From positions 1 through 64,000 of the forward strand of contig NZ_KB291640.1 of NCBI RefSeq assembly GCF_000320405.1: a DNA stretch of 64,000 bases, written 5' to 3'. Origin of the DNA: Clostridium celatum DSM 1785. Lineage in GTDB: Bacteria; Bacillota; Clostridia; Clostridiales; Clostridiaceae. Made by a program: the position numbers and the translations under genes. The notes under the pieces were generated by a model. It had not been told where the DNA came from, made no database searches, and saw nothing but the letters and a program-made list of their open reading frames with translations. Of this stretch, positions 18,377 to 28,305 are shown piece after piece. How positions within the stretch are numbered: the first letter of the stretch is position 1; every line of letters starts with the position of its first letter.

Positions 18377-19534
18377 ATGGAATATAATTTAGTAGCAACA
18401 ACTACCTTTGGATTAGAAGGAATTACAGCTAAAGAGTTAAAAGCTTTAGGATATGAAGATTTAAAGGTTGAAAATGGGAAAGTACATTTTGAAGGTGATG
18501 AAATGGATATTGCTATTGCAAATGTTCATTTAAGAACTGCAGATAGAGTATTTATAAAAATGGCAGAGTTTGAAGCAAGAAGCTTTGAGGAACTTTTCCA
18601 AGGAACTAAAGCAGTAAAATGGAGTGAAATTATACCACAAGATGGTGTTATGCACGTTGTAGGAAAATCAGTAAAATCAACACTTTTTAGTGTGCCAGAT
18701 TGTCAATCAATAGTAAAAAAAGCTATTGTAACAAGTATGAGTGAAGATTATGGAGTAACACATTTTAGTGAAGATGGACCAGTATATAAAATTGAAGTTT
18801 CTATATTAAAGGATGTTGTAACTTTATCAATTGATACTAGTGGAGTTGGACTTCACAAAAGAGGATATAGAGAAGAAGCAGGGATTGCACCACTAAAAGA
18901 AACTTTGGCAGCAGCTTTAGTTTTAATTTCAAGATGGAAAGAGGAATATACTTTAGTTGATCCATTCTGTGGTTCAGGAACTATATTAATTGAGGCAGCA
19001 ATGATAATGCAAAATATAGCACCAGGTCTTTGTAGAAACTTTGTATCAGAAACATGGCCAACGATTGGTAAAGATATTTATGAACAAGTTAAAGAAGGTG
19101 CTGAAAGATCAATAAAGAAAAAAGATATTAAACTTATTGGTTATGATATAGATGGAAGAATGCTTAAAATTGCAAGAAGTAATGCTCAAAAAGCAGGCGT
19201 ATCTAATTACATAGAGTTCCAAAAGAGAGATTTTAAAGAGTTTTCATCAAGTGAAAAAAATGCATTTATTATAATTAATCCACCATATGGTGTAATACTT
19301 GGAGAAAAGAAAGAAGTTGAAGAATTATATAAATACTTAGGTATGAATAAGAGAAAGTTAGATACTTGGGATTTTAATATATTAACTTCTTATGAGGGCT
19401 TTGAATCACCGTTTGGAAGAAAAGCAACTAAAAATAGAAAGCTATATAATGGTAAATTAAAATGCTATTACTATCAATATTTTGATAATGAAAAAATTAA
19501 AAATCATGGAGATATGGTTGTTAATCATATTTAG
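18377..19534 (+). CDS. THUMP-domain rRNA methyltransferase (RlmL N-terminal/YpsC-like)
   Basis: A 385-aa class I SAM-dependent RNA guanine-N2 methyltransferase. It has an N-terminal ferredoxin-like/THUMP region (about 1-155), then LVDPFCGSGTILIEAAM for SAM binding and the catalytic NPPYG (about residue 305). It matches the YpsC/RlmL-type 23S rRNA methylases in length and motifs. The SD AAAAGGAGA precedes the ATG. It is followed by a shared convergent terminator. Confidence 0.88.
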   Translation: MEYNLVATTTFGLEGITAKELKALGYEDLKVENGKVHFEGDEMDIAIANVHLRTADRVFIKMAEFEARSFEELFQGTKAVKWSEIIPQDGVMHVVGKSVKSTLFSVPDCQSIVKKAIVTSMSEDYGVTHFSEDGPVYKIEVSILKDVVTLSIDTSGVGLHKRGYREEAGIAPLKETLAAALVLISRWKEEYTLVDPFCGSGTILIEAAMIMQNIAPGLCRNFVSETWPTIGKDIYEQVKEGAERSIKKKDIKLIGYDIDGRMLKIARSNAQKAGVSNYIEFQKRDFKEFSSSEKNAFIIINPPYGVILGEKKEVEELYKYLGMNKRKLDTWDFNILTSYEGFESPFGRKATKNRKLYNGKLKCYYYQYFDNEKIKNHGDMVVNHI

Positions 19535-19553
19535 AAAAATTAAATAATTAAGT

Positions 19554-19620
19554 ACTTAAAATAGAGAGTATGAAAGCTAATTAGCATAACATACTCTCTA
19601 TTATTTTAAGTAAGTATTTT
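19554..19620. terminator. Bidirectional terminator between convergent genes
   Basis: A long stem: 19554-19572 pairs with 19590-19611 apart from a 2-nt bulge. A-rich on the left, T-rich on the right, it can terminate the methyltransferase gene and the facing rqcH. A small GCTAATTAGC palindrome sits in its loop. Confidence 0.8.
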
Positions 19621-19703
19621 TGTAGAATTTTTTATATCTTAATTAACAGAATTACATAATTTGTTATTATATCAAATAATAGTTTTTTAAAGTGCTTAAG
19701 TTG

Positions 19704-21440
19704 TTAAATTTTAGTTATATTAAGATTAGTTAATTGTGAAGGTTCTGCATACATTGTATAGTTGGTATGATAAATAACCATTCCTGGGTTGGCTCCATTA
19801 GGTTTTTTAAGATTTTTTACTAATGTATAATCAACTGGTACTTTAGAGGAGTCTTTTGCTTTACTATAAAATGCAGCTAGAGTTGCTGCCTCTTCTAATG
19901 TATTATCTGGAATATTGTTTGAACAAACAATAACATGAGAACCAGGAATATTTTTAGTATGAAGCCACATAAAGTTTTTATTTGCAAATTTTAATGATAA
20001 ATAGTCATTTTGAATATTATTTTTTCCTACAAAAATATCTATTCCATCAGAAGAGATATAATGAAGAGGTTTAGATGATTTTGATTTTTTAGAATTTTTA
20101 TTAGACTTTTTCTTTCTTACATAACCTGTAGAAATAAGCTCTTCTTTAATATCATCTATTTCAGTGTAACTTTCACAATTTTCTATATTAGTTAATACAG
20201 AATATAAATAATTAAGTTCATCAGAATTTTTTTCTAATTGTTCAAGTGCAGATTCTTCAGATTTTTTTAATTTATTATATTTTTTATAGTAGCTTTGAAC
20301 ATTTTCAGAAGGACTCTTATTTTCATCTAAAGGAATTTCTATTTCTTCACTATTTTCGCTATAGAAATTAACTAAAGTTATAGAAGTATCACCTTTCTTT
20401 ATACTATAAATATAAGAAGTTAATAAATCACCTTCTATTTTAAATTTTTCTTTATCAGAACACTTTTCTAAAAGTGAGTTTAGCTTCATTTCTTTTTTTA
20501 AACATCTATCAATATTTGTAGTAACTAGTTTGTGTAAATTTATAGAGCGTGATTTTATTCTTTCTTGTTTATCTTTTTCCATATAATATTTATCCATTAA
20601 CTGGTTAACATCATCAAAACTTTCAGAAGTATAAGAAGCTTCTAATTGATTTAAGGAAATAGTATAAAAATCAAAATAATTGTTATCAGAATCTATATAA
20701 ATTTTAAAATCTTTATTATCTGTTAAAGTATTTAAAAAATTAGAAATAAATTTATAAATTAAATCTACAGAGAAATCACTATTGTTTTTTAAATATTCAA
20801 TATAAAGATGTTCTGATAATGGTTTGCTAATACCGGTAAAGCATGAAGTAAAGAAATTTTTATCAAAAATTATGGGATTTTCATGCAAAAATTGGGTTAA
20901 AGTGGTATTATTAAATGTGAATGGATTAATTTTAGTAGATTTAGGCGGAAGTTTATAAGTTATTCCAGGATATAGTACTCTATAACTATTAATGCTAGGA
21001 GAAATATGTTTAATACATTCCATTATTTTATTATCTCTTTCTCTAACCAAAGTTATATTACTATGTCTTCCCATTATTTCTACTATTAAAATATAGATAC
21101 TGTTAAAGCCTAGTTCATCAGCAGCTTCTATATAAAATTTAACTATTCTATCACCCTCATGCTGAGTAATATCAGTTATTTGGCCTCCAATTAAATATTT
21201 ACGTAAAACCATTGTAAACATTGGGGCTTGTAGAGGGTTTTGTTTTATTACATTTGTTAGATGAAATCTAGGATATTTGGATGAGGCAGAAATAAGCAGT
21301 TTAACATTTTTTCTGTCTTTTCTTAGTGTTAAAATTATTTCATCTTTTTCAGGTTGATTTATTTTGTCAATTTTAGAATTTATTATTGATTTTTTTAAAT
21401 CTTCAACTAAACTATATAAGTAGATACCGTCTATTGCCAT
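19704..21440 (-). CDS. rqcH: RqcH (NFACT/Rqc2 homologue), ribosome quality control
   Basis: A 578-aa NFACT protein, often misnamed fibronectin-binding protein. It has an NFACT-N domain from MAIDGIYLYSLVEDL, with D97-R98 (QHEGDRIV) at the same positions as the residues needed by B. subtilis RqcH, central coiled coils (about 290-440), and a C-terminal NFACT-R domain (FVGKNNIQNDYLSLKFA, WLHTKNIPGSHVIV). RqcH adds alanine tails to stalled nascent chains on 50S subunits. It is the only minus-strand gene in the first 50 kb. Confidence 0.93.
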   Translation of the reverse strand: MAIDGIYLYSLVEDLKKSIINSKIDKINQPEKDEIILTLRKDRKNVKLLISASSKYPRFHLTNVIKQNPLQAPMFTMVLRKYLIGGQITDITQHEGDRIVKFYIEAADELGFNSIYILIVEIMGRHSNITLVRERDNKIMECIKHISPSINSYRVLYPGITYKLPPKSTKINPFTFNNTTLTQFLHENPIIFDKNFFTSCFTGISKPLSEHLYIEYLKNNSDFSVDLIYKFISNFLNTLTDNKDFKIYIDSDNNYFDFYTISLNQLEASYTSESFDDVNQLMDKYYMEKDKQERIKSRSINLHKLVTTNIDRCLKKEMKLNSLLEKCSDKEKFKIEGDLLTSYIYSIKKGDTSITLVNFYSENSEEIEIPLDENKSPSENVQSYYKKYNKLKKSEESALEQLEKNSDELNYLYSVLTNIENCESYTEIDDIKEELISTGYVRKKKSNKNSKKSKSSKPLHYISSDGIDIFVGKNNIQNDYLSLKFANKNFMWLHTKNIPGSHVIVCSNNIPDNTLEEAATLAAFYSKAKDSSKVPVDYTLVKNLKKPNGANPGMVIYHTNYTMYAEPSQLTNLNITKI

Positions 21441-21526
21441 AAATGTTCATCCTTTCTTAGGTACTAATTAAGGTTAGTATAACATTAAAAGCGGTATTAG
21501 TTCAATGTGATTATTAGGGGGTTATT

Positions 21527-22348
21527 ATGGAATTTGTAAAAATGCATGGAACAGGAAATGATTTTATTTTCATTTTAGATTTAGAATCTAAATTAAAGGG
21601 GCAAGAAAGTAAAATAGCAAAAAAGCTTTGTCATAGAAGATTTGGAATAGGAGCTGATGGATTAGTTTTAGTAAGAAATTCAAATTGTGCTGATATGAAA
21701 ATGGACATAATAAATAGTGATGGCTCTAGCGCTAATATGTGTGGGAATGCCATTAGATGTTTTGGAAAATATGTTTATGAAAATTCTTTAGTTTTAAAAG
21801 ATGAAATTAAAGTAGAAACTGGAGATGGAATAAAGGTTTTGAATTTGAATATAGATGAATATAATATAGTACAAGATGTTAGAGTATATATGGGTGAAAT
21901 ATCTTTTGATGGAAGCCGTATACCACTAAAAGATAAAAAAGAATTAATTAATGAAAAAATCACTGTAAATGGTAAAGAATATAATGCAACATCTATTTTA
22001 GTTGGAGTACCGCATACAGTTATTTTAGTTGATGATGACGATTATAATGTAGAAGAGGGAAAATATATTGAAAAATATGAATTATTTTTAGAAGGAACAA
22101 ATGTTAACTTTGTAAAAGTTATTGATGACGAAAATATAAGGGTAGAAACTTGGGAAAGAGGAGCTGGAGCAACCTATTCTTGTGGAACAGGATGTTCTGC
22201 ATCAGCTGTAGTTTGTAATAAATTAAGAAATACAAGGGGTAAAGTAAATGTTTTTGTACCAGGTGGTAAGCTTGTTATAGAAATAGTTAACAATTCTATT
22301 TTTATGATTGGTGGTGCAGAAATTATTTGTAGGGGGATAGTATATTAA
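21527..22348 (+). CDS. dapF: Diaminopimelate epimerase
   Basis: A 273-aa enzyme that interconverts LL- and meso-DAP. The catalytic cysteines are C72 (NMCGNAIRCFG) and C219 (GATYSCGTG). It opens with KMHGTGNDFI. It supplies meso-DAP for the DAP-type MurE of this window. The SD is GGGGG before the ATG; it is divergent from rqcH across 86 bp. Confidence 0.96.
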   Translation: MEFVKMHGTGNDFIFILDLESKLKGQESKIAKKLCHRRFGIGADGLVLVRNSNCADMKMDIINSDGSSANMCGNAIRCFGKYVYENSLVLKDEIKVETGDGIKVLNLNIDEYNIVQDVRVYMGEISFDGSRIPLKDKKELINEKITVNGKEYNATSILVGVPHTVILVDDDDYNVEEGKYIEKYELFLEGTNVNFVKVIDDENIRVETWERGAGATYSCGTGCSASAVVCNKLRNTRGKVNVFVPGGKLVIEIVNNSIFMIGGAEIICRGIVY

Positions 22349-22363
22349 GAAAAGGAGAAGTAG

Positions 22364-23368
22364 ATGAAAAGGAAAGGGACTATATTATTTTATAGATTAT
22401 TTATATTATCTATAAGCTTTTTACTTGTTGGCTGTAAGGCGCAAATAAAAATAGAGGAAAAACCATTAGCTTTAAAGGTGAAAATATCTAGAGGAGCTTT
22501 TGTAAAGCAAGAAGGAGAAAACTTCGATACATTTAATTTTATTAATGAGTATGACTATGAAGGTGTAGATACAGAAGATAAAGTAATAAATAATTTTAAT
22601 TTACTAAGTAATACATATACGTATTTTAGAGGCACAAATTATTTTATAAATTATAAAGATAATGACATTAAAGTAGAAGAAGAAAATGTATCAAATTTTA
22701 AGATATCACCTAAAGGTAATTATGTTTTTTATTTTGCAAATAATGAATATTTGCAACCAATAAATTTTAATTTAGAAGAAAATACTTCTGAATTAATAGA
22801 AAATAAAGCTATAATATCAGGAAAATTTATAGATTGGTTTAATGATGATCAACTGATTTTTTATGGTATTGACGTTGAGAATAAAGTCAATGGTATTTTT
22901 ACATATGATATAGTAACTAAGAAAGAAGCACTTTTATATGAAATAAATAATGGGTTTATAAGCTTTTTAGAATATATAGATGGAAAGGTTTATTTTGTTC
23001 AAAAGGATTTTGATGATAATGGAGTGCTTAAAAGTATAGATGAAGAAGGAAACATAAAAGAGGTATGTCTAGATATTACAGAAATATCAGATGTTGAAGT
23101 AAGTGATGAAAAAATATATGTTTTAGGAAAAATAAAAAATAATGTATATTCTATTTATGAAGTTTCAACAGGGGTAGCTCATAGGATTGTATATGATTTT
23201 CCAAGTAGCATTAATATAGAAAAGGGATTATCTATAAATGAAAATGGAGAATTAATGTTTATGGGACTTACTAATAATAAAAAAAGTGAAATATATAATT
23301 ATTCAGATGATGGAATAGCGCTAATATCAAAAAGTGAAGGTGAATACAACTTTATAAATGTAAAATAG
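22364..23368 (+). CDS. Lipoprotein of unknown function
   Basis: A 334-aa lipoprotein. The signal peptide runs to the lipobox LVGC (Cys about 24). The mature part is rich in beta-strand-like repeats (KGNYVFYFANNEY, DGKVYFVQKDFDDNG, DEKIYVLGKIKNNVYSIY), suggesting a beta-propeller of the TolB/WD-like kind. I do not recognise a specific family. It follows dapF by 15 bp with SD AAAGGAGA and ends at a terminator. Confidence 0.8.
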   Translation: MKRKGTILFYRLFILSISFLLVGCKAQIKIEEKPLALKVKISRGAFVKQEGENFDTFNFINEYDYEGVDTEDKVINNFNLLSNTYTYFRGTNYFINYKDNDIKVEEENVSNFKISPKGNYVFYFANNEYLQPINFNLEENTSELIENKAIISGKFIDWFNDDQLIFYGIDVENKVNGIFTYDIVTKKEALLYEINNGFISFLEYIDGKVYFVQKDFDDNGVLKSIDEEGNIKEVCLDITEISDVEVSDEKIYVLGKIKNNVYSIYEVSTGVAHRIVYDFPSSINIEKGLSINENGELMFMGLTNNKKSEIYNYSDDGIALISKSEGEYNFINVK

Positions 23369-23370
23369 CA

Positions 23371-23404
23371 AGCTTAGAGTAAAATCTAAGCTCTTTTTAT
23401 TTTT
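23371..23404 (+). terminator. Terminator before the pilus operon
   Basis: An 8-bp stem AGCTTAGA/TCTAAGCT (23371-23378 with 23385-23392), then CTTTTTATTTTT. Confidence 0.85.
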
Positions 23405-23474
23405 AATTGAATAAAAAAGAAAATAAGTGGACACTATCATAAATAGTAACCTTAAGGTTTAGGAGGGTGAGAAA

Positions 23475-24851
23475 ATAAAGGTTAATATTGGTGATATAGA
23501 TATTAGTATTTCACGAAAGATAAGCGAAGAAAAATCAAAAAAGCTTAAAGTTTTACCTTTTAAGGAGAAAAATAATGAAGTATTTATTTTTGTTTTAAAA
23601 GAAGAAGATTTTATAAGGGAAGAATTAAGTATTATTTTTAGAAAAAACATAAAAGAAATAATAGTAACTGAAGATGAATTAGAATATTATCAAAAGGTTG
23701 TATATTTAGGTTTAAGAAAGAACTTGGATCAAATTATATTATTAGAAGCTATTAAAGAAAAAGCATCAGATATTCATATGGAACCACATAAGGATAAGAT
23801 TATAATACGCTTTAGGGTGGATGGATTTTTGAGAATAGTTTTTATATTTAAAGTAGAGGAATATTTACAGATTGTATCTAAAATTAAATTGAATTCAGAC
23901 TTAGATATTACAGAAAAGAGAAGACCACAAGATGGTAAAATGACAATTAAAGATCAAGATAAAACATATGATTTGAGAGTATCTATAATACCTGTTTCTT
24001 ACGGAGAAAAGATAGTAATAAGAGTTTTATATAGAGATGTTTTTAACTACTCTTTAAATAAGTTAAACTTGACAAAAACTCAAATAAATAACATTAGATA
24101 CATTATGAAAAGTAACAATGGCCTTGTCTTTGTAAATGGGCCTACAGGAAGTGGAAAATCTACAACTTTGTATACTATGATACAAGAGTTAAACAATGAA
24201 GAAATAAATATTTCAACATTGGAAGATCCAGTTGAAGTAATTATAGATGGAATATCTCAAATGAGTATAAATACAAAAATAAATATAGGATTTGCACAAG
24301 GGTTAAGAAGTATATTAAGACAAGATCCTGACTTAATAATGTTAGGTGAAATTCGTGATGAAGAAACAGCAGAAATGACAGTTAGAGCGGCTCTTACAGG
24401 ACATAAAGTATATTCTACTATACACACTAAGGATGCTAGAGAAGTTTTTATTAGATTAGAAGATATGGGAGTAGAAAGCTATTTAATAAGGGATTCAATA
24501 GTAGGAATAATATCACAAAGATTAATTAGGGTATTGTGTGATGAGTGTAAGAAAAAAGATATAAATATATTGGTATTAAATAAAAAAGTAGAGAGTTATA
24601 AGAAGTGTGGATGTTCTAAATGTAATTATAGTGGATATAGGGGGAGAGCTTTGGTAGCTGCAGTTCATATTATTGATAATAATACAAAAGAAGCTATAAG
24701 AAGAATTCATGAAGATAGAGATATATTAACCAATAATGAAATGATAGATAATTTAAATGATTTACTTATCAATGGAAAAATTTCATTTGATGACTATAAT
24801 GATTTTATTAAATGGGAAGGAATAAGTCATAGTTATGAAAACGTTAAATAA
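23475..24851 (+). CDS. Type IV pilus/ComGA-type assembly ATPase, apparent ATA start
   Basis: A PilB/GspE/ComGA ATPase of 458 aa from ATA 23475. Walker A is GPTGSGKST (222-230), then the Asp box (STLEDPVEV), Walker B with LIMLGEIRDEETAEM, the His box (STIHTKDA), and a tetracysteine zinc site (CDEC...CGCSKC). The first standard start, TTG 23724, would remove 83 residues including the N-terminal sheet. No ATG/GTG/TTG occurs in frame from the stop at 23460 to 23724, whereas AGGAGG (23461-23466) lies 8 nt before ATA 23475. First gene of the pilus operon. Confidence 0.85.
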   Translation: MKVNIGDIDISISRKISEEKSKKLKVLPFKEKNNEVFIFVLKEEDFIREELSIIFRKNIKEIIVTEDELEYYQKVVYLGLRKNLDQIILLEAIKEKASDIHMEPHKDKIIIRFRVDGFLRIVFIFKVEEYLQIVSKIKLNSDLDITEKRRPQDGKMTIKDQDKTYDLRVSIIPVSYGEKIVIRVLYRDVFNYSLNKLNLTKTQINNIRYIMKSNNGLVFVNGPTGSGKSTTLYTMIQELNNEEINISTLEDPVEVIIDGISQMSINTKINIGFAQGLRSILRQDPDLIMLGEIRDEETAEMTVRAALTGHKVYSTIHTKDAREVFIRLEDMGVESYLIRDSIVGIISQRLIRVLCDECKKKDINILVLNKKVESYKKCGCSKCNYSGYRGRALVAAVHIIDNNTKEAIRRIHEDRDILTNNEMIDNLNDLLINGKISFDDYNDFIKWEGISHSYENVK

Positions 24852-25878
24852 AGGAAAAGCAAGAGATAAGGATTTATCTTTAATTGCTATAAATATAGCC
24901 AAGTTATATGAAGAAGATATAAATTTTTTGAAAATAATAGACTTATTAGACGAACTTCCACTTAGAAAAGATTATAAAGAATCAGTAAAAATGATATCAC
25001 AAATTATAAAAAGAGGAGGATCTTTAGAAGAAGGATTTTCTATTGATAATAAACTATTTCCAGGATTTTTTGTATCTATGATTAGTATGGGAGAAAGTAC
25101 TGGAAAAATTTCAAAGGTTTTTAGTTCGCTTGGAATATTTTATGAAAAAATGGAACTTATAAAAAAGAAATTAATAAATACATTAACATATCCAGCAATT
25201 TTGATTGTAGCATTGATAGTATTATTTATGTTTGTAATTTTTTTCTTTATACCTAATATGACAAATGTCTATGAAGAAATGGGGAATGGTATGCCTAAAA
25301 TTTATAATAGTATAAGTAAGTTTACAGAGTTTACAATAGAATATCCATTTATAACAAGTATATTTGTGGTGTTTTGGGGAGTACTTTTACCTTATATTTT
25401 ATTTAAGAATTATTTTAAAAAATATATAAGAATTTTATGTGCTAAGATACCTATTTATAAGTTATTTAATGAGTATTTAGTTATTTCTATAATGTCAGTA
25501 ATAGTTAATAGTGGCATAAATATTTCAGCTGGGATTAATCAATGTTGTAATTGTAATTTATTAAACAGTATTGCTAAAGAGAGGTTAATTATTATGAATG
25601 AAAGTATTATGAGAGGAAAATCAATAAGAGATTCTATGGATAAGAGTAAATTGTTTTCTAAATATACATTAGCACATATAAAACTAGGAGAAGAAAGTGG
25701 GACAATTGATGAAAGACTAAGTGTATTACAAGAAGAATTATTTTTAAGGTTAGGTATTAATATGGATAATTTATTAAAATTAATTGAACCTATATCCATA
25801 ATTACAATGGCAGCAATAGTTATTGTATTTTTATTTGTATTTATATTACCTCTTTTTAATAATATTTTTAGTATATGA
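24835..25878 (+). CDS. Pilus/ComGB-type inner-membrane platform protein
   Basis: A 347-aa PilC/GspF/ComGB protein with two T2SSF domains (around 15-130 and 215-335) and three strong membrane helices (about 121-140, 167-190, 321-342). It anchors the assembly ATPase at the membrane. It overlaps the ATPase gene by 17 bp, which suggests translational coupling. Motifs: FVSMISMGESTGKI and its repeat YTLAHIKLGEESGTI. Confidence 0.9.
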   Translation: MKTLNKGKARDKDLSLIAINIAKLYEEDINFLKIIDLLDELPLRKDYKESVKMISQIIKRGGSLEEGFSIDNKLFPGFFVSMISMGESTGKISKVFSSLGIFYEKMELIKKKLINTLTYPAILIVALIVLFMFVIFFFIPNMTNVYEEMGNGMPKIYNSISKFTEFTIEYPFITSIFVVFWGVLLPYILFKNYFKKYIRILCAKIPIYKLFNEYLVISIMSVIVNSGINISAGINQCCNCNLLNSIAKERLIIMNESIMRGKSIRDSMDKSKLFSKYTLAHIKLGEESGTIDERLSVLQEELFLRLGINMDNLLKLIEPISIITMAAIVIVFLFVFILPLFNNIFSI

Positions 25879-26333
25879 TAACAAATATGAAAAAAGAAAA
25901 GAAGAAAGGATATACACTTATAGAAACTATAACGGTAATGTTTATGGTACTAATATTATTTTCAGCAATTTCTCATATAGGAAATAGTATAAAGAAAATC
26001 AAAGAATATGTGGCGGTAAAGGGTACTATTTTAGAAGTTGTAAATATTATTAGTTATGGAAAGCAATATTGTAGGAATTCAGAAGGTCAAGGAATAGTTG
26101 AGATTTATATGGAAAGTGGAGAAGTAAAATTGAAAGATGTTTCTTCAAAATATAAGATTATAAAAGAAATTAAATTGCCAAAGGGGCTAAGATTTTTAAG
26201 TAATCAAGAATTATATATAAATAATAAGGGACAAATAGAGTCAAATACTATAAGAATATTAGATAGTGATAAAAATTTATATAGAATAACAATATCTACA
26301 GGAGTTGATACAATAAATATTTATGAGGAATAG
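25875..26333 (+). CDS. Type IV pilin-like protein (pseudopilin 1)
   Basis: A 152-aa prepilin. The basic leader KKEKKKG is followed by the cleavage/methylation site G-YTLIE and a hydrophobic helix (TVMFMVLILFSAISHIG). The glutamate at position +5 is conserved. The start overlaps the previous stop (ATGA); ATG 25887 is the alternative. This is the first pilin of the operon, matching the ComGC slot, but it is not obviously the major subunit. Confidence 0.85.
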   Translation: MITNMKKEKKKGYTLIETITVMFMVLILFSAISHIGNSIKKIKEYVAVKGTILEVVNIISYGKQYCRNSEGQGIVEIYMESGEVKLKDVSSKYKIIKEIKLPKGLRFLSNQELYINNKGQIESNTIRILDSDKNLYRITISTGVDTINIYEE

Positions 26334-26766
26334 TAAACTTTTAAAAAAGAAAAAAGCAGTTACAATGCTTGAGGCTATAGTAAGTATTTTTATTATTTTT
26401 ATTATGTTTAGTGTAGTTGTTAAACTTGTACAACATAACAATAAGATACTAGAGAAAAGGGAAGAAATAGAGCAAGGACATAGAGTAGTTTACTGTATAA
26501 TGCAAGAAATAAAGTATAATATAAGCTTTAATGATGTAAAAGAACTTTATAATAATGAATTATTAAAGTATAAAAATTATAATGAACTATTAAGTGATTT
26601 AAGAAGTAGTAGTTTAAATTACATTGATATTGGTGAAGACATAATAGTTGATATTGAAGAGTTTAATGATAGTTTAAACATATTAATAAGTTTATATGAT
26701 GCTAATAGTAATTTAGTTGTTGAAAGAGAATTTTTAAAATATAAGTGGATGGATTATTATGAGTAG
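26323..26766 (+). CDS. Minor pseudopilin 2
   Basis: A 147-aa protein with a basic leader (KLLKKKKA), a VTMLEA cleavage-site motif keeping Glu at +5, and the hydrophobic helix IVSIFIIFIMFSVVVKLV. The rest is charged and variable, as in minor pseudopilins. It overlaps the previous gene by 11 bp and the next by 8 bp. Position matches comGD/comGE. Confidence 0.8.
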   Translation: MRNSKLLKKKKAVTMLEAIVSIFIIFIMFSVVVKLVQHNNKILEKREEIEQGHRVVYCIMQEIKYNISFNDVKELYNNELLKYKNYNELLSDLRSSSLNYIDIGEDIIVDIEEFNDSLNILISLYDANSNLVVEREFLKYKWMDYYE

Positions 26767-27235
26767 GTATAAAAGAGGATATACGTTATTAGAATTTGTT
26801 GCAGTAATGTCAATGTTTCTTATAATTGGAGCAATAGTCATTAATTTAGGTATTTTTAGTGTTAAAGATTATTTAAATAAAGTTGATAAGGGAGTAATGT
26901 TAGAAAAGTTTGATAATGCAATGTTAAATATAGATATTATATGTAATAAAGCATCTATTGTATCTATAGATGGCAATGTAACAGCAGCTTTAGGTAAAGG
27001 AAATAATATAGTTATACAGTATATAGAAAATAATGAGGAAATTAAAAAAACAATATATTTAAATGGAAATAGACTTATGGTAAATACTGTGGTTATAAAA
27101 AATGGATATAATGTAGATGAAGGTAATAATGTAATATTAAGTAATGTAGAAAATTTTGAAGTTAATAAAAAGGGTAAATTAATATATTACACAATTGAAA
27201 TTAAGAATAGTGGAGAAAGAATAAGATGTATTTAA
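26759..27235 (+). CDS. Minor pseudopilin 3
   Basis: A 158-aa prepilin with leader MSRYKRG, cleavage motif G-YTLLEF and helix VAVMSMFLIIGAIVINLG. The C-terminal region has strand-rich repeats ending IEIKNSGERIRCI, resembling PulG/PilW-type minor pilins. It overlaps neighbours on both sides. Confidence 0.8.
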   Translation: MSRYKRGYTLLEFVAVMSMFLIIGAIVINLGIFSVKDYLNKVDKGVMLEKFDNAMLNIDIICNKASIVSIDGNVTAALGKGNNIVIQYIENNEEIKKTIYLNGNRLMVNTVVIKNGYNVDEGNNVILSNVENFEVNKKGKLIYYTIEIKNSGERIRCI

Positions 27236-27666
27236 ATAAAAACAAAGGGATAATAATGTTAGAAGTATTATTAATACTTAATATTTTATTAGTTCTTATT
27301 ATGTATAGTAGCAAGTTTATAGTTATAAATTGTAGTAAGTTTAATTTATACAATATTAAGGAAGATATAAAAGCAATTACTGAGAATGAAAATGAATTGT
27401 TAAGGGAAGTAATTAAAGAAATAAATGAAAAAGATAATATTAAAGAAATTTTTAATTTGTATAAAGAAGATAAAACTATAAGTTATGAATATTTTTATAG
27501 CGAAAATAAAGAAATTAGATTTTTAATTAAAAATGGAGAATTGTATATTGAAAATAAGAGCAATAAATCAAGGCCTATTGTTAGTAAATTAGATATGAAG
27601 ATCTTAGAAAATGAAGAGATAGTTTTTATGCCAACAACTTATAAATTATATAAAAAAATAGTGTAA
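27226..27666 (+). CDS. Minor pseudopilin 4
   Basis: A 146-aa protein with leader YLNKNKG, cleavage motif G-IIMLEV and hydrophobic helix LLILNILLVLIMYSS. The remainder is charged and unlike named families; it is a possible ComGG/GspK-like tip protein. Its start overlaps the preceding gene. Confidence 0.75.
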   Translation: MYLNKNKGIIMLEVLLILNILLVLIMYSSKFIVINCSKFNLYNIKEDIKAITENENELLREVIKEINEKDNIKEIFNLYKEDKTISYEYFYSENKEIRFLIKNGELYIENKSNKSRPIVSKLDMKILENEEIVFMPTTYKLYKKIV

Positions 27667-27675
27667 GGAGATTAT

Positions 27676-28305
27676 ATGAAAGAAATTATATTAGTTGATA
27701 ATAGTAATTTTCATTATAAAGGGATAACTTACACCAAGGATGATATAAAAGAGAAGATAGGAAAGAAAGTAAAGTTTATATTATTAAATGAAAATATAAT
27801 TGTTAAAAGTTTTGAAGATATAAGTAAAATAAATTATAACTTTATTGATGAAATTATAAAGATTGAATATGGAGAAGATTATGAGATTTTAACAGATTAT
27901 GATTATTGTAAAAGATTAAAAAGACTTTATTTATATTCAATAGGAAATGGAAACTTGTTATATAGTGTTAGCAAAAAAGTAAATGAATTAAGTGTGGAGC
28001 CTATACAGTTTTACGCAAAAAATAGTTTGCCCAAAAAATTTAAACGTATTACTAATTATATATTAGTAATAATGATTGATAAAAGTATTTATTATATAGA
28101 GGTATTATATAATTGTATAGTTAAAAGTTATATAGAAAGAAATGTATCAAATATTTCTAATAAAATAAGCAACTATAATGCTAACCAAATATTATTAATT
28201 GATAAGAGTGTGGAACAATTTATAGATAGAAATATTAAGGAAAGTACAAATTTAACAATAATAAATATAGGAGGCAAAATAAATGAGCAAATATATAAAG
28301 CATAA
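27676..28305 (+). CDS. Pilus operon protein in the PilM position, unrecognised
   Basis: A 209-aa cytoplasmic-looking protein with no membrane segment. Strand-helix patterns (ILVIMIDKSIYYIEVLYNC, TNLTIINIGGKINEQ) hint at a reduced actin-like fold like PilM/GspL, but no nucleotide motif is clear. The assignment rests mainly on position before two short membrane proteins. SD AAGGAG. Confidence 0.55.
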   Translation: MKEIILVDNSNFHYKGITYTKDDIKEKIGKKVKFILLNENIIVKSFEDISKINYNFIDEIIKIEYGEDYEILTDYDYCKRLKRLYLYSIGNGNLLYSVSKKVNELSVEPIQFYAKNSLPKKFKRITNYILVIMIDKSIYYIEVLYNCIVKSYIERNVSNISNKISNYNANQILLIDKSVEQFIDRNIKESTNLTIINIGGKINEQIYKA

